Source: Hyphomicrobiales bacterium
GTDB taxonomy: Bacteria; Pseudomonadota; Alphaproteobacteria; Rhizobiales; JAJFHC01
Direction of reading: 5' to 3'
Assembly: GCA_021775835.1 (NCBI GenBank)
Contig: JAJFHC010000035.1
Location: 1-22,404 of the forward strand
DNA length: 22,404 bases
Shown here: piece by piece, positions 20,946 to 22,404 of the stretch
Numbering within the stretch: position 1 is the first letter of the stretch
How the letters are laid out: each line of letters begins with the position of its first letter
Translations under genes and position numbers: made by a program
Notes under the pieces: generated by a model
Seen by the model: only the letters and a program-made list of their open reading frames with translations
Databases searched by the model: none
What the model was told of the DNA's origin: nothing

Positions 20946-21251
20946 GCCGCATCTCCATTTGCAAAATAGACAAGCTTGAGTTGACCGTCCCCGGTTACAC
21001 GCTGACGACGTGACCGTTTCGTATGCCTCAATCTTTTAGCGAAGCGCCGTCGTGTGGCGTTGACGTCTGATCCCAATCCTACAGATTGTACAAACGACGT
21101 GGAAAAATCAAGAAACCCGAGCAAACCATGTGGCCGCGGATTTTCGGTGACGCTGCATTCTGTGGCGAACACTGAGCAAAATCTTAGTGTTTTCCATGAC
21201 CTGACTCTGGAAACAGCCTCCACAACGCCTTTCTTTTTGTAACTTGTTCGT
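20946..21251. other. Intergenic region between PhyH and cysteine dioxygenase genes
   Basis: This 306-bp AT-richer gap lies upstream of PhyH and downstream of the cysteine dioxygenase. An imperfect inverted repeat GGTTACACG...CGTGACC (about 20990-21012) is a possible operator. Short open frames on both strands here have no ribosome binding site and no protein-like composition. No clear terminator or sigma-70 promoter was identified. Confidence 0.4.
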
Positions 21252-21857
21252 TCAATCCGCTGCCTCGCCACTCTGGCCCAACCGCGTTTCCTTGTGGGCG
21301 ACGTCGACCAGGCGCCGCGTGCCTTCTGCTACGTCATAACAATAGAATGAATTCATTGCGCGGCCATAGAGGTGCAGACTGACGCAGCGTGGCAGGTTGT
21401 CGGGGCAACCGGTCCTGTGGATGTGATCGGGGTTGGGCACGAAGGTCGAGACCGAACCGGGTGAAAGCAGGACGAGGCCGCCACGCTGCAGGTCGATGCC
21501 GGCGTGGCGTTCAGACGACTGGTCCGGATCGGTGCGCATATAACTCTGTTCTTCGAGCTGCCCCTCGATGACGCCGACCACGCCCCAGGTGCCGTGGTCG
21601 TGGACCGGGGTCCATTGTCCAGGCAACCAGACCAGCGTGTAGAGCGACAGACCGGCACCGTCGGCTGCGTAGACGAGATTGCGGGCGTAGTGACCGGCGT
21701 CCGACTGAAAGTGTCGAGGCTCAAGAAAGTCGCGCGGGCCACTGAGCAAACGATGCATGAGCGGGGCTATGGCCCGTACGGTGTCGGCAAGTTCCGTGTG
21801 TGTCGCGGTCTCGGCTTCGCTGTCGCGAATGAAATCCTGCAGTGTGTAACCGGTCAT
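21252..21857 (-). CDS. Cysteine dioxygenase-type thiol dioxygenase (cupin)
   Basis: This 201-aa protein is a bacterial thiol dioxygenase, oxidising cysteine to cysteine sulfinate with Fe(II) and O2. The cupin iron ligands are H86 and H88 (PVHDHGTWG) and H147 (IHRTG). The SLHLYG motif gives H162 and Y164, matching H155/Y157 of mammalian enzyme. R59 in YARNL sits where the substrate-carboxylate arginine of true cysteine dioxygenases lies, whereas 3-mercaptopropionate dioxygenases have Gln there. The residue that forms the Cys-Tyr crosslink in mammals is Gly here (GVIEG), as usual in bacteria. It lies 62 bases downstream of an acyl-CoA dehydrogenase gene on the same strand, likely in one transcript. 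Class is firm; cysteine over other thiols is inferred from R59. Confidence 0.85.
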   Translation of the reverse strand: MTGYTLQDFIRDSEAETATHTELADTVRAIAPLMHRLLSGPRDFLEPRHFQSDAGHYARNLVYAADGAGLSLYTLVWLPGQWTPVHDHGTWGVVGVIEGQLEEQSYMRTDPDQSSERHAGIDLQRGGLVLLSPGSVSTFVPNPDHIHRTGCPDNLPRCVSLHLYGRAMNSFYCYDVAEGTRRLVDVAHKETRLGQSGEAAD

Positions 21858-21919
21858 GATGTCTGCCTTCGGCTGAATTTAAGGAGCCAGCGCATCGTCT
21901 GGGCGCAGCGGTTGTTGTG

Positions 21920-22404
21920 TCAATATGATTTCGGCTGATCCAGAACCCGTTCAGCGATGAAGGACAGGATCAACTGTTCGCTGACGGGCACGAGGCGGCA
22001 GATCAGGACTTCACGCAATAGCCGTTCGACCTGATACTCCTTCGCATAGCCCATGCCGCCGTGGGTCATTACCGCTTGCTGGCAGGCAGCATGCCCGGCC
22101 CGACCGCCCAGCAGTTTTGCAGCGTTCGCCATGGCACCGCAAGGCTCGCCTGCGTCGTAAAGCCGGGCGGCTTCCCGGGCCACGAGACGGGCGGCCTCGA
22201 GATTGGCCCAGCACTCGGCGAGAGGATGCTGGATGGCCTGGTTCTGGCCGATCGGCCGGCCGAAGACCGCGCGATCGCGGGCGTAGGCGGCTGCGCGTTC
22301 AAGCGCATCATTGCCGATGGCGATTGCTTCCATCCCGATCAGGATGCGTTCGGGATTGAAACTGTCGAGCAGATACCTGAAGCCACGGCCTTCTTCACCG
22401 ACGC
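21920..22404 (-). CDS. Acyl-CoA dehydrogenase, partial (C-terminal part; 5' end beyond the window)
   Basis: The frame is open to the window edge, so the protein starts outside; about 160 C-terminal residues are visible. The segment VGEEGRGFRYLLDS-FNPERILIGMEAIAIG leads into the helical C-terminal domain, with FGRPIGQNQAIQHPLAE and THGGMGYAKEYQVERLLRE, and ends in LDQPKSY, typical of one branch of acyl-CoA dehydrogenases. The usual catalytic Glu of the E-G-T-S-E position is absent: that site reads L-V-P-V-S-E. The Glu in N-P-E-R-I instead aligns with the catalytic base of isovaleryl-CoA dehydrogenase (D-L-E-R-L), suggesting a branched or bulky substrate. It is upstream of the cysteine dioxygenase gene and probably co-transcribed. 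An internal ATG (22333) is not the true start. Confidence 0.85.
   Translation of the reverse strand, partial: VGEEGRGFRYLLDSFNPERILIGMEAIAIGNDALERAAAYARDRAVFGRPIGQNQAIQHPLAECWANLEAARLVAREAARLYDAGEPCGAMANAAKLLGGRAGHAACQQAVMTHGGMGYAKEYQVERLLREVLICRLVPVSEQLILSFIAERVLDQPKSY

Noticed and set aside
20942..21271. Possible small gene in the PhyH-cysteine dioxygenase gap
   Set aside because: Frames on both strands lack ribosome binding sites and overlap the ends of the flanking genes; composition is not protein-like.
21252..21857. 3-mercaptopropionate dioxygenase
   Set aside because: That group has Gln at the position where this protein has R59, the mark of cysteine-type enzymes. It is kept only as an alternative substrate to test.

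Overview
The window looks like a chromosomal stretch of a GC-rich alphaproteobacterium, probably from the Rhodospirillales/Rhizobiales side. The grounds are high GC in the metabolic genes, a perfect CtrA-type box (TTAA-N7-TTAAC), palindromic intergenic repeats of the kinds scattered through alphaproteobacterial genomes, and the content (carnitine catabolism, acyl-CoA dehydrogenases, GlxA-type regulator). No taxonomic marker gene is present, so this is an inference.

Layout. 1-312: two ungapped tandem copies (about 90% identical) of a 146-bp unit with a conserved hairpin. 321-8284: a carnitine/betaine catabolic locus. A GlxA/CdhR-like regulator (minus strand) faces a five-gene plus-strand series: BKACE-type dehydrocarnitine cleavage enzyme, L-carnitine dehydrogenase fused to a hot-dog thioesterase, short-chain dehydrogenase, acyl-CoA dehydrogenase, and ADP-forming acyl-CoA synthetase. 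The first two genes can take L-carnitine to glycine betaine (carnitine -> 3-dehydrocarnitine -> betainyl-CoA + acetoacetate -> betaine). The last two suggest feeding of gamma-butyrobetaine or a related acid as CoA thioester, but no hydratase is present in the window.

8285-11366: a perfect CRP-consensus palindrome lies upstream of a previously unlisted 54-codon membrane-protein ORF with a strong Shine-Dalgarno. It is followed by a YtcJ-like metal-dependent amidohydrolase translationally coupled to a COG0523/CobW GTPase with a His-rich stretch, a probable enzyme/metallochaperone pair.

11367-14451: a visibly more AT-rich segment with a CtrA-type box, an OmpA-like beta-barrel protein with a good terminator, a two-part palindromic element, and a TPR-sulfotransferase starting at TTG, then a degenerate double-hairpin repeat. 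14452-14868 is an NTF2/SnoaL-like protein on the minus strand.

15205-19912: a three-gene plus-strand operon of a membrane-anchored FMN/3Fe-4S glutamate-synthase-like protein, an aldehyde dehydrogenase and a catabolic-acetolactate-synthase-like TPP enzyme. The pathway is not obvious, and this is the best candidate here for an undescribed system. 20067-22404 (minus strand): an acyl-CoA dehydrogenase cut by the window edge, an Arg-type cysteine dioxygenase and a PhyH-family dioxygenase.

No tRNA, rRNA, CRISPR array, transposase or integrase was seen.
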